Below, piece by piece: positions 1 through 8,671 of a DNA stretch of 47,154 bases. This DNA comes from Gammaproteobacteria bacterium (lineage in GTDB: Bacteria > Pseudomonadota > Gammaproteobacteria > SZUA-229): assembly GCA_029881275.1 (NCBI GenBank), contig JAOUMX010000005.1, positions 1-47,154 on the forward strand. Reading direction: 5' to 3'. Made by a program: the position numbers and the translations under genes. Under the pieces are notes generated by a model. The model saw only the letters and a list, made by a program, of their open reading frames with translations. It did not search any database and was not told the DNA's origin. How positions within the stretch are numbered: the first letter of the stretch is position 1; each line of letters begins with the position of its first letter.

Positions 1-79
1 CATTATCGCCCACAACAAAATTATTAAATGAATAGGAGTCCCTTAATTTTAAATCAAGAACCAGTTGTGTTGACGTCAT
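1..79 (-). CDS. hda: DnaA inactivator Hda, N-terminal fragment (runs off window)
   Basis: Only the first 26 codons lie in the window; the gene continues beyond position 1. Reading from 79 leftwards gives a Met start, then QLVLDLKLRDSYSFNNFVVG, which fits the N-terminus of DnaA-related Hda proteins (the F-x-N-F-x-V-G-x-N entry to the AAA+ domain). Hda is known to act with the DNA-loaded beta clamp to stimulate ATP hydrolysis on DnaA and so prevent re-initiation. Its ATG overlaps the TGA of the perM-like gene (ATGA, 76-79), implying translational coupling, and hda beside perM and purM is a common gammaproteobacterial order. The call rests on a short fragment plus synteny. Confidence 0.75.
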   Translation of the reverse strand, partial: MTSTQLVLDLKLRDSYSFNNFVVGDN

Positions 80-1146
80 TCACGGCTACCACTATCAAAA
101 AATGTACTTGCCTTGTATTCACCGTGCATATGACGCAAGACAACCGCTATCACTGCTGCCACCGGCAATGCCAGAAGAATGCCGACAAAACCAAATAACT
201 GCCCACCGGCCAATATGGAAAATATTACAGCAACAGGATGCAGGCCAATCTTATCGCCCACCAGTAATGGTGTTAGTAACATACCTTCCAGTGCCTGACC
301 TATACCAAACACAATGATCACAGGCACTAACTGAAGTAACTCATGGGTTTGTAATAACATGGCAATAGATGCTGCAACGATTCCCAGTATAAAACCCAGA
401 TAAGGTACAAAGCTCACCAGCCCTGCCATCAAGCCAATCAATAATGCAAGTTCAAGATTGATCACCCACAAACCAATGGAATATATCAAACCTAATACCA
501 GCATCACTAAAAATTGCCCGCGAAGAAAAGCGGACAGAGTTTCATCAGATTCTTTTGACAACTTACTAATAACCGGCTGGTATTGCTTTGGCACTAATTC
601 ATGTATGCGTGAAACAAGAACATCCCAGTCGCGCAATAAATAAAATGTCACTACCGGTATTAAAACCAGATTACCCAACCAGGCAATAATACTTAGCCCT
701 GATTTTGTCACCGAAGAAAACACGGTCATAGCCAGACCACCTGCCTGCTTCCAGTATTGATTCATGGCTTTTTTTAATTCATTTAAATCAAATTGTGCTG
801 CATCAATACCAAGTTTATTTGCAAGGCCTGGCAATATGTCAGTTTGTAAAAGATCAATATAACGAGGGATATTACCCAGCAGATATGACAACTGGTGTTC
901 CAGCATGGGTACCAATAGAAAGACAATTAAGGTTAATAAAAGAAATATACTGACAAAAACAATACTCACAGACAGTGTCCGTGATAAATTTTTTAACTCT
1001 AATCGATCTACCAGAGGGTCGCCCAGATAAGCCAGTAATGCCGCCGCAAGAAAGGGGGCTAGTATAGGAGCCAGCAAATAAATCAACAGCACCAGACTGA
1101 TCAACCCGGCAAACAACAGCCACTTCTGCGAATCATTCAGGATCAT
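76..1146 (-). CDS. perM: AI-2E family transporter, PerM-like permease
   Basis: A 356-aa polytopic membrane protein of the AI-2E/PerM family, the usual length. Hydrophobic segments lie at about residues 8-40 and 58-82, and a cluster runs from about 150 to the C-terminus (around 150-170, 210-265, 270-290, 305-340). A soluble, mostly helical stretch at about 85-145 is typical of the family. The conserved end-of-domain pattern (PxLVGDKIGLHPVAVIFSIL, then a GFVGILLALPVAAV-like segment) is visible near 295-335. Family members have been proposed to export autoinducer-2 or to work as Na+/H+ antiporters; the substrate here cannot be told. It is coupled by ATGA overlaps to hda downstream and the DUF2066 gene upstream. 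Confidence 0.9.
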   Translation of the reverse strand: MILNDSQKWLLFAGLISLVLLIYLLAPILAPFLAAALLAYLGDPLVDRLELKNLSRTLSVSIVFVSIFLLLTLIVFLLVPMLEHQLSYLLGNIPRYIDLLQTDILPGLANKLGIDAAQFDLNELKKAMNQYWKQAGGLAMTVFSSVTKSGLSIIAWLGNLVLIPVVTFYLLRDWDVLVSRIHELVPKQYQPVISKLSKESDETLSAFLRGQFLVMLVLGLIYSIGLWVINLELALLIGLMAGLVSFVPYLGFILGIVAASIAMLLQTHELLQLVPVIIVFGIGQALEGMLLTPLLVGDKIGLHPVAVIFSILAGGQLFGFVGILLALPVAAVIAVVLRHMHGEYKASTFFDSGSRE

Positions 1147-2258
1147 TGATTAAATTTATAAATTAAAAGATTATCGTCTTCCGTAGCAGGCAACGTGTGT
1201 GGCACCACCGCATTCACAGGTAATGGACTATCCACTTTAGGCAGGCTATCTGGAACAAGCACTTTACCCAAGGCAATAATTCGCTGAATATCCTCTTTCT
1301 CACCACTCATATCGACATGAAAACGGACCCAGTTTTGATTAACCTCTGTTGGAAACACCTGCTTCACAGATGTAATAGAGGACAGATAATGCATCACTTT
1401 TGAATACACACTCAATTGCTGAATACCATTCACATGAATGATGATTTTACCGTCACTAGTCAGATCATTAACAACTGCAAAACGACTGGCAACCTGATCA
1501 GCGGCAAAATCAATACCATTGACCATCAGCTGCTCTATCTCAGGCGAACGAAAGCGCCAGCTTTCCAGTTTTTTATCCAGCATTAGCGACCAGTCAACCT
1601 GCCAGCTAACCCCATCCCAGTTCATACGGCACAACATCACAGTATCCACTGAATAACGTTTACTGGCCTCGACCACGGGCCCCCAGAACTGGCCCCAGAC
1701 ATCCAGATAAGTCACCTGTTTCTGATCAGTTTCATCAAATGATGGCCAGACGATCGGCAACCCTCGTCTTTTCGCCGCTTTTTCAACGGCATCCTTGATT
1801 ACCGAAATATCCTGATTTCTAAGAATATATCGATTTCGACCGTCTTTTACACTCAACCAGAGTAATACGGGGGGGCGCTGATCACCCCATATAGACAGGC
1901 CATTTTCAGTCAGCAGGTTTCTAATTTTAGATTCACTAAACTGAATCCAGAGATTACGCTTCACCTCTGGCTGCCCGGGTCCCACAACCTGCCCCGACCT
2001 GTTCTCAGCCACAAGATAACGGTATTGCTGCACATAGTGAGCTGCCGTGCTGATATCAATATGTGATGGTGCCTGGCTGGAACCGGATACCCGTACCAGA
2101 ACCTCAAAAAAACCCTGTTCAAAAGCGGCCTGACGAATGTCTCGGTCCTGACTGACCACTGGCAACGAGGTCTCAAACAGTTGTTTCACGACTTCTGCCT
2201 GCGTAATCGCGGGCAAACCCATCAATAACGTAATTAAAAAGACTAATTTACTTCGCAT
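1143..2258 (-). CDS. DUF2066 periplasmic protein of unknown function
   Basis: This matches the DUF2066 family that gammaproteobacteria carry between purM and the perM/hda pair. I chose the Met at 2258 because the next 20 residues ([20 protein letters not shown]) form a signal peptide with a likely cleavage after TQA. An in-frame Met at 2309 would add 17 residues that bury this signal and run into the purM promoter region. The mature protein is about 350 aa, with a basic, Trp-rich middle part and no membrane helix, so it is probably periplasmic. Its stop overlaps the perM start (ATGA, 1143-1146). It is transcribed divergently from purM. No biochemical role is known to me for this family. Confidence 0.8.
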   Translation of the reverse strand: MRSKLVFLITLLMGLPAITQAEVVKQLFETSLPVVSQDRDIRQAAFEQGFFEVLVRVSGSSQAPSHIDISTAAHYVQQYRYLVAENRSGQVVGPGQPEVKRNLWIQFSESKIRNLLTENGLSIWGDQRPPVLLWLSVKDGRNRYILRNQDISVIKDAVEKAAKRRGLPIVWPSFDETDQKQVTYLDVWGQFWGPVVEASKRYSVDTVMLCRMNWDGVSWQVDWSLMLDKKLESWRFRSPEIEQLMVNGIDFAADQVASRFAVVNDLTSDGKIIIHVNGIQQLSVYSKVMHYLSSITSVKQVFPTEVNQNWVRFHVDMSGEKEDIQRIIALGKVLVPDSLPKVDSPLPVNAVVPHTLPATEDDNLLIYKFNQ

Positions 2259-2328
2259 TATTATTCGTTCGATTTGCAATGAGCGTGTACAATACCACAT
2301 CTTTGACAAGACTTGTTTCAGGTATCTA
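2259..2328. promoter_or_regulatory. Divergent intergenic region between DUF2066 gene and purM
   Basis: This 70-bp interval must hold the promoters of both the hda-side operon and the purM operon. A plus-strand TACAAT (2289-2294) could be a -10 for purM but lacks a good -35. A perfect TTGACA (2303-2308) is too close to the purM ATG to be its -35. No PurR-like palindrome (ACGCAAAC-GTTTGCGT type) is visible. purM has only a weak Shine-Dalgarno, AGG at 2320-2322. Confidence 0.35.
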
Positions 2329-3378
2329 ATGTCCGTTTCAGATCAAACCAATAAATCTTTAAGTTACAGGGATGCAGGCGTCGATATTGATGCCGGCAAT
2401 CAGCTGGTAGAAGAAATCAAACCCCATGTGGCCAGAACCCAACGCCCCGAAGTCATCGGTGGACTGGGAGGTTTTGGTGCCCTGTTTGAAATTCCACTGA
2501 ACCGTTTTCAACAACCTGTACTGGTATCCGGTACCGATGGCGTCGGCACCAAGCTGAAGCTGGCGCTGGAAATGAACAAACATGACACCATTGGTATTGA
2601 TCTGGTGGCTATGTGCGTTAATGACATCCTGGTTCAGGGTGCCGAACCCCTGTTTTTCCTTGATTACTATGCCACTGGCCACCTGGAAATCAAGGTTGCA
2701 GCCGATGTTATCAAGGGCATAGCCGAAGGCTGCCACCAGTCTGGTGCGGCGCTGGTCGGAGGTGAAACTGCTGAAATGCCCGGCATGTATAGTAAAGGCG
2801 ACTATGATCTGGCGGGTTTCTGTGTCGGTATCGTCGAAAAAAACGCCATCATTGATGGCTCAAAAGTACAGCCTGGCGATACCCTGATTGGTATTGCTTC
2901 ATCCGGTCCTCACTCCAATGGCTATTCACTGATACGCAAAATTATTGAGATCAGTAAGGCAGACCTGAATCAGGATCTAAATGGTCAGAAGCTTGGCGAT
3001 GCCCTGCTGGCACCCACTCGTATCTATGTAAAATCCATACTACCGTTACTGGATCAGGTGGACATTCATGCCATGTCACACATTACCGGTGGTGGCCTGC
3101 TGGAAAACATCCCTCGCGTCATGCCAGAAAATACCCGCGCTCGAATCAATGCATCCAGCTGGGACATGCCTGACGTTTTCAAATGGCTGCAACAACAGGG
3201 TAATGTTAAACAATCCGAAATGTACCGCACCTTCAACTGTGGTGTCGGCATGGTTCTTGTGGTGAACGCGGAAGACACAGAACATACACTGGAATTACTC
3301 AAAGCCAGTGGTGAAACAGCCTGGAAATTAGGTGACGTCGTCAGTTCTACAGGACAGGCTGATATTGCTATTGAATAA
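2329..3378 (+). CDS. purM: Phosphoribosylformylglycinamidine cyclo-ligase (AIR synthetase)
   Basis: PurM closes the imidazole ring of formylglycinamidine ribonucleotide with ATP, giving aminoimidazole ribonucleotide, step five of purine synthesis. At 349 aa it is full length and close to the E. coli enzyme throughout. It has the N-terminal [14 protein letters not shown], the glycine-rich [15 protein letters not shown], the GTDGVGTKL nucleotide-binding loop, [22 protein letters not shown], and the C-terminal [13 protein letters not shown] and FNCGVGM motifs. It is first in a plus-strand operon and its TAA overlaps the purN ATG by one base (TAATG), so translation is coupled. Confidence 0.98.
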   Translation: MSVSDQTNKSLSYRDAGVDIDAGNQLVEEIKPHVARTQRPEVIGGLGGFGALFEIPLNRFQQPVLVSGTDGVGTKLKLALEMNKHDTIGIDLVAMCVNDILVQGAEPLFFLDYYATGHLEIKVAADVIKGIAEGCHQSGAALVGGETAEMPGMYSKGDYDLAGFCVGIVEKNAIIDGSKVQPGDTLIGIASSGPHSNGYSLIRKIIEISKADLNQDLNGQKLGDALLAPTRIYVKSILPLLDQVDIHAMSHITGGGLLENIPRVMPENTRARINASSWDMPDVFKWLQQQGNVKQSEMYRTFNCGVGMVLVVNAEDTEHTLELLKASGETAWKLGDVVSSTGQADIAIE

Positions 3379-4052
3379 TGTCTAACCCTGCGCTTCCCAT
3401 TGTTGTCCTTATTTCGGGATCCGGCTCAAATTTACAGGCAATTATTGATGCCATAGCAGCCAAACGGCTGCATGCAGAAGTTCGTGCAGTTATTAGTAAT
3501 CGAGCGGACGCTCCAGGCTTACAACGCGCCCAAAAAGCCGGCATCACGACACATGTTCTGAATCACAAAGACTACCCGGATCGTGAGAGCTTTGATCAGG
3601 CACTGATACAGATCATCGATAACTACCATCCCGCACTGGTGGTTCTCGCCGGATTCATGCGCATCCTGACAGATAACTTCGTAGCTCATTATCAGGATCG
3701 CATGCTCAATATTCACCCGTCACTACTCCCGGACTTTCGTGGTCTGAATACTCATCAGCGCGTACTCGAAGCAGGACAAGATAAACACGGCGTCAGCGTG
3801 CATTTTGTTACTAGTGAACTGGATAGCGGTCCGCTGGTCATACAAGCAATCATTAACGTTGACTCAACGGATACCGCTGAGTCATTGGCAAATAAAATTC
3901 ATCAACAGGAACACATTATCTATCCAATGACTATTCAGTGGCTGGCCGAGCAACGTTTACAATGCAAAAACAATCAACTGTTTTTTGATGACCAGGCCCT
4001 GGCATCACCATTGATCTGGGAAAACAATACACTGCTGAATCAAAACACATGA
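3378..4052 (+). CDS. purN: Phosphoribosylglycinamide formyltransferase
   Basis: PurN uses 10-formyl-tetrahydrofolate to formylate glycinamide ribonucleotide, step three of purine synthesis. The 224-aa protein shows the phosphate-binding GSGSN (residues 14-18), the AGFMRIL segment and the catalytic trio Asn111, His113 and Asp149 in MLNIHPSLLP and HFVTSELDSGP. It is slightly longer than the roughly 212 aa of E. coli because of an extended C-terminus. It overlaps purM at its start and the DUF3108 gene at its stop (ATGA, 4049-4052). Confidence 0.97.
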   Translation: MSNPALPIVVLISGSGSNLQAIIDAIAAKRLHAEVRAVISNRADAPGLQRAQKAGITTHVLNHKDYPDRESFDQALIQIIDNYHPALVVLAGFMRILTDNFVAHYQDRMLNIHPSLLPDFRGLNTHQRVLEAGQDKHGVSVHFVTSELDSGPLVIQAIINVDSTDTAESLANKIHQQEHIIYPMTIQWLAEQRLQCKNNQLFFDDQALASPLIWENNTLLNQNT

Positions 4053-4771
4053 AATGGATAACACTTTTATGCTGCTTTCTAAGCTATCAATCACTGGCTT
4101 TTGAAACACCTCCTGCTTTTACAGCAACCTACCTGATTAAAAAATATGACAGCACCATTGCACAAACAACAATGGCACTCAAAAAAACAAACGAGCACAT
4201 TAACTTCACATCAAGCTCAAAAGCTGAAGGCCTGGCAGCCATATTTACCAGCGACATAATCACTGAAAGCAGCAAATTAAAGCTATCGGAAAATAATAAT
4301 TCACCCTATCTTATTGAATACAACTATATTCGCAAACAAAAACCTGAAAAGAACCAGACTATAAAAATAGCCTGGAACGAGAACAATACAGCCAATATCA
4401 TCAGTCAATATAAAAAAAACCATACAGAATTCAATGAACCTCATCCAGTATGGGATAACCATTCAGTTCAACTGGCCTTAATGAGTGATATCAACACCGC
4501 TAAAATAAATGACACCCTCCACTATAGAGTGGTCGAAAAAAAATCACTAACCGATTACAATTTCAAATACCTGGGCGATGAAAACATTACCCTTAACGAC
4601 CATAACTACCTGACAAAAAAAATAGAGCGCATACATGCCTCAGGAAAACGCACTACCCTGATATGGCTGGCAACTGAATTAGCCAATTTACCCATTATCA
4701 TCGAACAACATAAAGACAAAGACATTCATTTACGAATGATTTTAAAAGACATCAAAATAGAAGCGAACTAA
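4049..4771 (+). CDS. DUF3108 secreted protein of unknown function
   Basis: A 240-aa protein with an N-terminal signal peptide (about residues 1-17, cleavage near LAF). The body is rich in beta strands, Lys and Asn, and fits the DUF3108 family often found straight after purN in gammaproteobacteria. The start overlaps the purN stop (ATGA), so it is co-translated with purine genes although nothing in it suggests a purine role. The codons are visibly more AT-rich than in purM and purN. I see no catalytic motif. It is predicted periplasmic, or outer-membrane associated if it follows other small envelope beta proteins. Confidence 0.75.
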   Translation: MKWITLLCCFLSYQSLAFETPPAFTATYLIKKYDSTIAQTTMALKKTNEHINFTSSSKAEGLAAIFTSDIITESSKLKLSENNNSPYLIEYNYIRKQKPEKNQTIKIAWNENNTANIISQYKKNHTEFNEPHPVWDNHSVQLALMSDINTAKINDTLHYRVVEKKSLTDYNFKYLGDENITLNDHNYLTKKIERIHASGKRTTLIWLATELANLPIIIEQHKDKDIHLRMILKDIKIEAN

Positions 4772-4773
4772 AC

Positions 4774-5274
4774 ATGCACGATCTTGATGATGACGAAGAT
4801 TTTATTAGTAAAACGCAACGCAAGAAAGAATGTGATGCGCTACAAAAACTGGGCGAAGAGCTGGCTACTTTAAAAGACCATGAACTGGACAGCTTTAATT
4901 TGCCTGATGCATTATATGCTGCCATCAAAGAAACCAGAAAAATTCGTCAACACGGCGCACTGAAGCGTCACCGCCAGTATATTGGGCGACTAATGCGTGA
5001 TATTGATGCGGAACCGATAGAACAACAACTACAAAAAATTCGTCATAAAGATGACCTGAATAATGCATTGTTTAAAAAACTGGAAAAATGGCGTGACCAG
5101 ATTATTAATGATGGCGATGCCGCAATAAATGAAATCATGGAAGAAATACCCCACGCAGATCGTCAGTATTTAAGGCAACTGTCACGCAATGCACAAAAGG
5201 AAAAACAGCAGAATAAACCGCCGGTAGCATTCAGACAAATCTTTAAATATCTACGAGATTTATCGGAGAACTAA
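4774..5274 (+). CDS. darP: Ribosome biogenesis factor DarP (YjgA, DUF615)
   Basis: DarP/YjgA associates with late 50S precursors and helps large-subunit maturation. The 166-aa product has the family's architecture: an acidic N-terminus (DLDDDEDFISKTQRKKE), a helical segment with LPDALYAAIKETRKI, the basic HGALKRHRQYIGRLMR, and a C-terminal helical domain ending in a FRQIFKYLR segment. The length is close to E. coli (about 180 aa). It begins 2 bp after the DUF3108 stop, so it belongs to the same operon. There is little room for confusion with another family. Confidence 0.93.
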   Translation: MHDLDDDEDFISKTQRKKECDALQKLGEELATLKDHELDSFNLPDALYAAIKETRKIRQHGALKRHRQYIGRLMRDIDAEPIEQQLQKIRHKDDLNNALFKKLEKWRDQIINDGDAAINEIMEEIPHADRQYLRQLSRNAQKEKQQNKPPVAFRQIFKYLRDLSEN

Positions 5275-5321
5275 CCTATACTTGTTTCATTATTCATCTT
5301 TTACCTTGCGAGAGAATAACC

Positions 5322-5603
5322 ATGGATTTTACAAGTATTCATAACTACTACGAACATCTGGTTATAGATTATATTCAAACCAAAGTCATTCCTGAAACGG
5401 AACATAGAGATGAAGAATTTCTACTTGATGTAGCCTGCTATGCGCTAAGCAAACTACCTGCACGTTATATGCGCCATGAAATCGACATGGCGTTTTATCT
5501 CGACTCCAAAGAAAGAGACAAGATATCTCATGAAGTCGAAAAATCCATCAAAGACGCTCTAAAATATATCGGCAAAAACAATCGCTACAAAATCAACGAA
5601 TAA
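5322..5603 (+). CDS. ComFB-like small protein
   Basis: A 93-aa all-helical protein resembling the late-competence ComFB family. It has the opening NYYEHLVIDYI, an acidic turn, then DVACYALSKLPARYMRHE, matching the family's A-x-x-x-LP-x-x-Y core. The two cysteine pairs of Bacillus-type ComFB are absent. A good Shine-Dalgarno (GAGAG, about 9 bases upstream) precedes ATG. A TATACT at 5277-5282, right after darP, could be a -10 for its own promoter, but no -35 is convincing. Some ComFB proteins have been reported to bind cyclic di-nucleotides; whether this one does is inference. A chemotaxis receptor follows. Confidence 0.7.
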   Translation: MDFTSIHNYYEHLVIDYIQTKVIPETEHRDEEFLLDVACYALSKLPARYMRHEIDMAFYLDSKERDKISHEVEKSIKDALKYIGKNNRYKINE

Positions 5604-5840
5604 TAACCCGTGCTGAACTAACCTGAGCGAACTAAGCACACCTCAATTTACATATTAAAGTACGATATTGCTCACTCCATCTAAAGCAATACAGCTCCAA
5701 CTATTATCCTCAGAGCGGGATACACACAGCATTAAAAGACACCTGGATCAACAACCATCAGGATACCAGCCACAGCCAGCCATCCTGGAAACCACCCTGT
5801 TTCAGATCATATTTGACCATGACATTTACAGTGTTTTGAC

Positions 5841-5846
5841 TATACT
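5841..5846 (+). promoter_or_regulatory. Likely -10 element for the chemotaxis receptor gene
   Basis: TATACT lies 30 bases before the preferred ATG at 5876, giving a leader of roughly 22 bases with an AGGA ribosome-binding site (5865-5868). The -35 side (CATGAC with a 17-base spacer) is poor. The rest of the 5604-5840 gap shows no convincing gene. A 62-codon TTG-started reading frame there runs into the promoter and is not believed. Confidence 0.4.
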
Positions 5847-5875
5847 TTATGGATAAGCCTACTCAGGAACCAGAA

Positions 5876-7483
5876 ATGAAAAACATCGGATTAATAAAAG
5901 GTTTTTTTATACTTACAGGTTTACTGACGACCATTCTCATTATTCAGAACATGCTCATGTTCGCCAGAAGCACTGACATCATTAAGATGACCAATCATCT
6001 AAAAGATACCGAGTTAGAAATTCTAAATAAGGCACATCAACTAAAACTTTCGGTGGTTCAGGTCCAGCAGTGGCTCACAGACATCAGCGCAACCCGTGGC
6101 CAGGATGGACTGAATGATGGTTTTGACGAAGCAGAAAACAACGCCCAGCTATTCAAGTCACTAATAACAGACCTGATATCACTTGATGCCAGGAATACCG
6201 ATCAATATAAAGCCATGCTGCCCACTTTTAATGCCTATTATACAACCGGCAAAAAAATGGCACAGAGCTATATTGATTATGGCCCAGAAGGTGGCAATCA
6301 GATGATGTCACAATTTGATGAAGTCGCTGCCAATATGTCCAGTACTGTAGATAATTTCCTGGAGAACACTATCAAGCGAATTTCGCTATCTTCCAGTAAA
6401 GAAGCACAGGCAGCAACAACAAGCAGGTCCATTATACTGATCAGCGCAGGCATCATAATTATCATGATGGCTATTTTTATGTTTCTGGTTAACCGGTCAT
6501 TATCCCGCTTGCCCAGAGCCATCAGCTGTATACAAAAAATATCCGCGGGTGATCTCAGTATCAATTTAAATGTCAAAAAAACCGATGAAATTGGCGCTCT
6601 GCTGAGCGCAGTTGAAGCCATGCGTGTACAAATTGTCACCATCATTTCACAAATCAAACAGACCAGCAGCCAGCTTTCAACAACGTCATACCAGCTGAAC
6701 AACATTGTCGCAGAAACCACCAACATCACACAGCAACAACAATCCGAAACAGATCAGGTCGCGACGGCAATGAATCAGATGACAGCCACCATTCAGGAAG
6801 TTGCCAATCATATTCACATGGCAGCAGAAGCGGCTGGCAATACCAATAATGAAGCCATCTCCAGTAAAAGCATTGTCAGCCAGGCCATTAGTCAAATACA
6901 CAAACTGGCGAATGAACTGGAAAATGCCGACACCACCATTCAGCAACTGGAACAAAATAGCAAAAGCATCACCAGCATACTGGATGTTATCAAAGGCGTT
7001 GCTGAACAAACAAATTTACTTGCTCTAAATGCCGCCATTGAAGCTGCTCGTGCAGGTGAACAGGGCAGAGGTTTTGCTGTGGTTGCCGATGAAGTCCGTT
7101 CGCTTGCCAGTCGTACTCAGCAATCAACCGAAGAAATCAATCAGATGATTGATAAACTACTGGCCGGCTCACATCAGGCTGTTGAAGTGACCAATACCTG
7201 TCGCCAGCAGGCACGATCAGCTGTGGAACAGACATCAACCGTGAATGCGTCACTGGAGTCCATTACCCAATCAGTATCTCAAATCAATGATATGAGCATT
7301 CAAATTGCCAATGCCGCAGAGGAACAGGGTTCTGTTTCTGAGGAAATCAATAAAAATATAGTAAAAATCAGCAATATGTCTGAACAAACAGTTGATATCG
7401 TTAGCCAGCTATCCATTACCGGCGATGAACTGGGACATCACGCAAGAGAACTGGAAGATGCCATCAGTCATTTCAAGATATAA
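5876..7483 (+). CDS. Methyl-accepting chemotaxis protein
   Basis: A 535-aa transducer. I start at 5876, where AGGA sits 7 bases upstream and the first membrane helix follows at once; the in-frame ATG at 5849 has no ribosome-binding site and overlaps the likely -10. Layout: TM1 about 5-28; a periplasmic helical sensor about 29-183; TM2 about 184-206; HAMP about 207-260; then a long cytoplasmic coiled coil with the signalling tip from about residue 377 ([20 protein letters not shown], then [14 protein letters not shown]). There is no NWETF-type CheR tether at the C-terminus. No che genes are nearby, so it is an orphan receptor. The ligand cannot be predicted. Confidence 0.93.
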   Translation: MKNIGLIKGFFILTGLLTTILIIQNMLMFARSTDIIKMTNHLKDTELEILNKAHQLKLSVVQVQQWLTDISATRGQDGLNDGFDEAENNAQLFKSLITDLISLDARNTDQYKAMLPTFNAYYTTGKKMAQSYIDYGPEGGNQMMSQFDEVAANMSSTVDNFLENTIKRISLSSSKEAQAATTSRSIILISAGIIIIMMAIFMFLVNRSLSRLPRAISCIQKISAGDLSINLNVKKTDEIGALLSAVEAMRVQIVTIISQIKQTSSQLSTTSYQLNNIVAETTNITQQQQSETDQVATAMNQMTATIQEVANHIHMAAEAAGNTNNEAISSKSIVSQAISQIHKLANELENADTTIQQLEQNSKSITSILDVIKGVAEQTNLLALNAAIEAARAGEQGRGFAVVADEVRSLASRTQQSTEEINQMIDKLLAGSHQAVEVTNTCRQQARSAVEQTSTVNASLESITQSVSQINDMSIQIANAAEEQGSVSEEINKNIVKISNMSEQTVDIVSQLSITGDELGHHARELEDAISHFKI

Positions 7484-7488
7484 ATCAA

Positions 7489-8313
7489 TTAACTGATTTT
7501 ACAGTTCAACCGACGATGCTGTAAAACAGGGAAGTTTTTCCGGGTTCTCTTTAGAAAATTTTTATCAATATCCGCCACGATAACCCCGGTTCCACCAGGC
7601 ATACGATCCAGTATATTACCCCATGGATCAACAATCATACTATGACCGTAGGTTTCTCGACCATTGATATGAAACCCGCCCTGAGCAGAAGCCACCATAT
7701 AACAGAGATTTTCAATTGCCCTGGCTCGCACCAACGGCTCCCAATGCGCTTTTCCTGTAATGGCAGTAAAAGCAGAAGGTAAAACACAAATCTCCATACC
7801 ATAGTCATTCATGGTGCGAAATAACTCAGGAAAACGTAAATCATAACAAACTGCTAGCCCTAATCGGCCAAACGGCGTATCCACAACCACAGCCTGATCA
7901 CCGGCATCAGTTGTTCTTGATTCATTATAACTTTCGGAATTATCCCCAAGAACGACATCAAACATATGGATTTTGTCATAACGCGCCACCTGCTCGCCCT
8001 TATCATTGAATAACAAACAGGCTGCCCTGGCCTTACCATCAACATCAGATTTCAGCGGTATAGTACCTCCAACCAGCCATATGCCGTGTTTTCTGGACTG
8101 ATTTGCCAGAAAATCCTGCATAACACCCTTACCTGACTGTTCCGCCTGGGACACACGGTCTTCATCAGTCATGGCCATCAAGGCAAAATTTTCAGGCAAT
8201 ACAACCAGCTTGGCGTCCTTTTTTACTGCCACATCAATTAATTTTGCTGCGCTATCAAAATTAGATTGCACATTAGGACCTGATGCCATTTGAATGGCGG
8301 CAACTTTACTCAT
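7489..8313 (-). CDS. Carbon-nitrogen hydrolase (Nit-type omega-amidase / deaminated glutathione amidase)
   Basis: A 274-aa nitrilase-superfamily enzyme. The catalytic triad is in place: Glu41 (VVLPENFA), Lys114 (RYDKIHMFDV) and Cys156 (GLAVCYDLRFPELFR). The KIHMFDV and CYDLRFPELFR blocks resemble the Nit1/Nit2 branch, whose members hydrolyse deaminated glutathione or omega-amides such as alpha-ketoglutaramate. A nitrile substrate is unlikely. It is the last gene of the minus-strand run that begins with proA and follows yhdP and rng, a common gammaproteobacterial order. The start overlaps the end of the small upstream gene by 8 bases. Confidence 0.9.
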   Translation of the reverse strand: MSKVAAIQMASGPNVQSNFDSAAKLIDVAVKKDAKLVVLPENFALMAMTDEDRVSQAEQSGKGVMQDFLANQSRKHGIWLVGGTIPLKSDVDGKARAACLLFNDKGEQVARYDKIHMFDVVLGDNSESYNESRTTDAGDQAVVVDTPFGRLGLAVCYDLRFPELFRTMNDYGMEICVLPSAFTAITGKAHWEPLVRARAIENLCYMVASAQGGFHINGRETYGHSMIVDPWGNILDRMPGGTGVIVADIDKNFLKRTRKNFPVLQHRRLNCKIS

Positions 8314-8671
8314 TCGATTGTTTCCCCTGAACCAGAACTATTTTTATTATATCCTCATTTCCACTACCAGGAACAGCATACATACTACTGGATGGCACAC
8401 CCAGTGCAATCAGCCAATCCATAAACTCCTGCACCCAGAGCTCACCTTCCTCACCACCCGGATAGCGCATTTCAATAATTTTCTCGGTATTTTCCGACCA
8501 TAACCTGACTAATTCGGTCAATTCTGGTATTTTAACTAATTTTTCACCCTGTCGTGATATCTCCCATTGCTCAAATCGAAGATTCATTGCCGATAATTCT
8601 TCAGCCAAACTAGCACCTGCTCCAGATAGAATCAAAACAAAAAATAATATCGAATATTTAAAAATCATCAT
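8306..8671 (-). CDS. Small exported protein of unknown function between yhdP and the Nit gene
   Basis: A 121-aa product with a clear signal peptide (residues 1-23, likely cleavage after SLA), leaving a mature domain of about 98 aa. The C-terminal half (IIEMRYPGG, then a helix with WVQEFMDWLIALGV, then a strand DIIKIVLV) looks like a small alpha/beta periplasmic domain. I do not recognise the family. It overlaps the 3' end of yhdP by 14 bases and the start of the amidase gene by 8, so it is certainly within the operon. Two adjacent Met codons make the exact start uncertain by one residue. Confidence 0.7.
   Translation of the reverse strand: MMIFKYSILFFVLILSGAGASLAEELSAMNLRFEQWEISRQGEKLVKIPELTELVRLWSENTEKIIEMRYPGGEEGELWVQEFMDWLIALGVPSSSMYAVPGSGNEDIIKIVLVQGKQSNE

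Noticed and set aside
2303-2308. Perfect TTGACA before purM
   Set aside because: With a 16-17 base spacer its -10 would fall on the purM start codon, so it is unlikely to be the purM -35.
5668-5856. 62-codon reading frame before the chemotaxis receptor
   Set aside because: It starts with TTG, lacks a ribosome-binding site, has no recognisable content and overlaps the likely receptor promoter.
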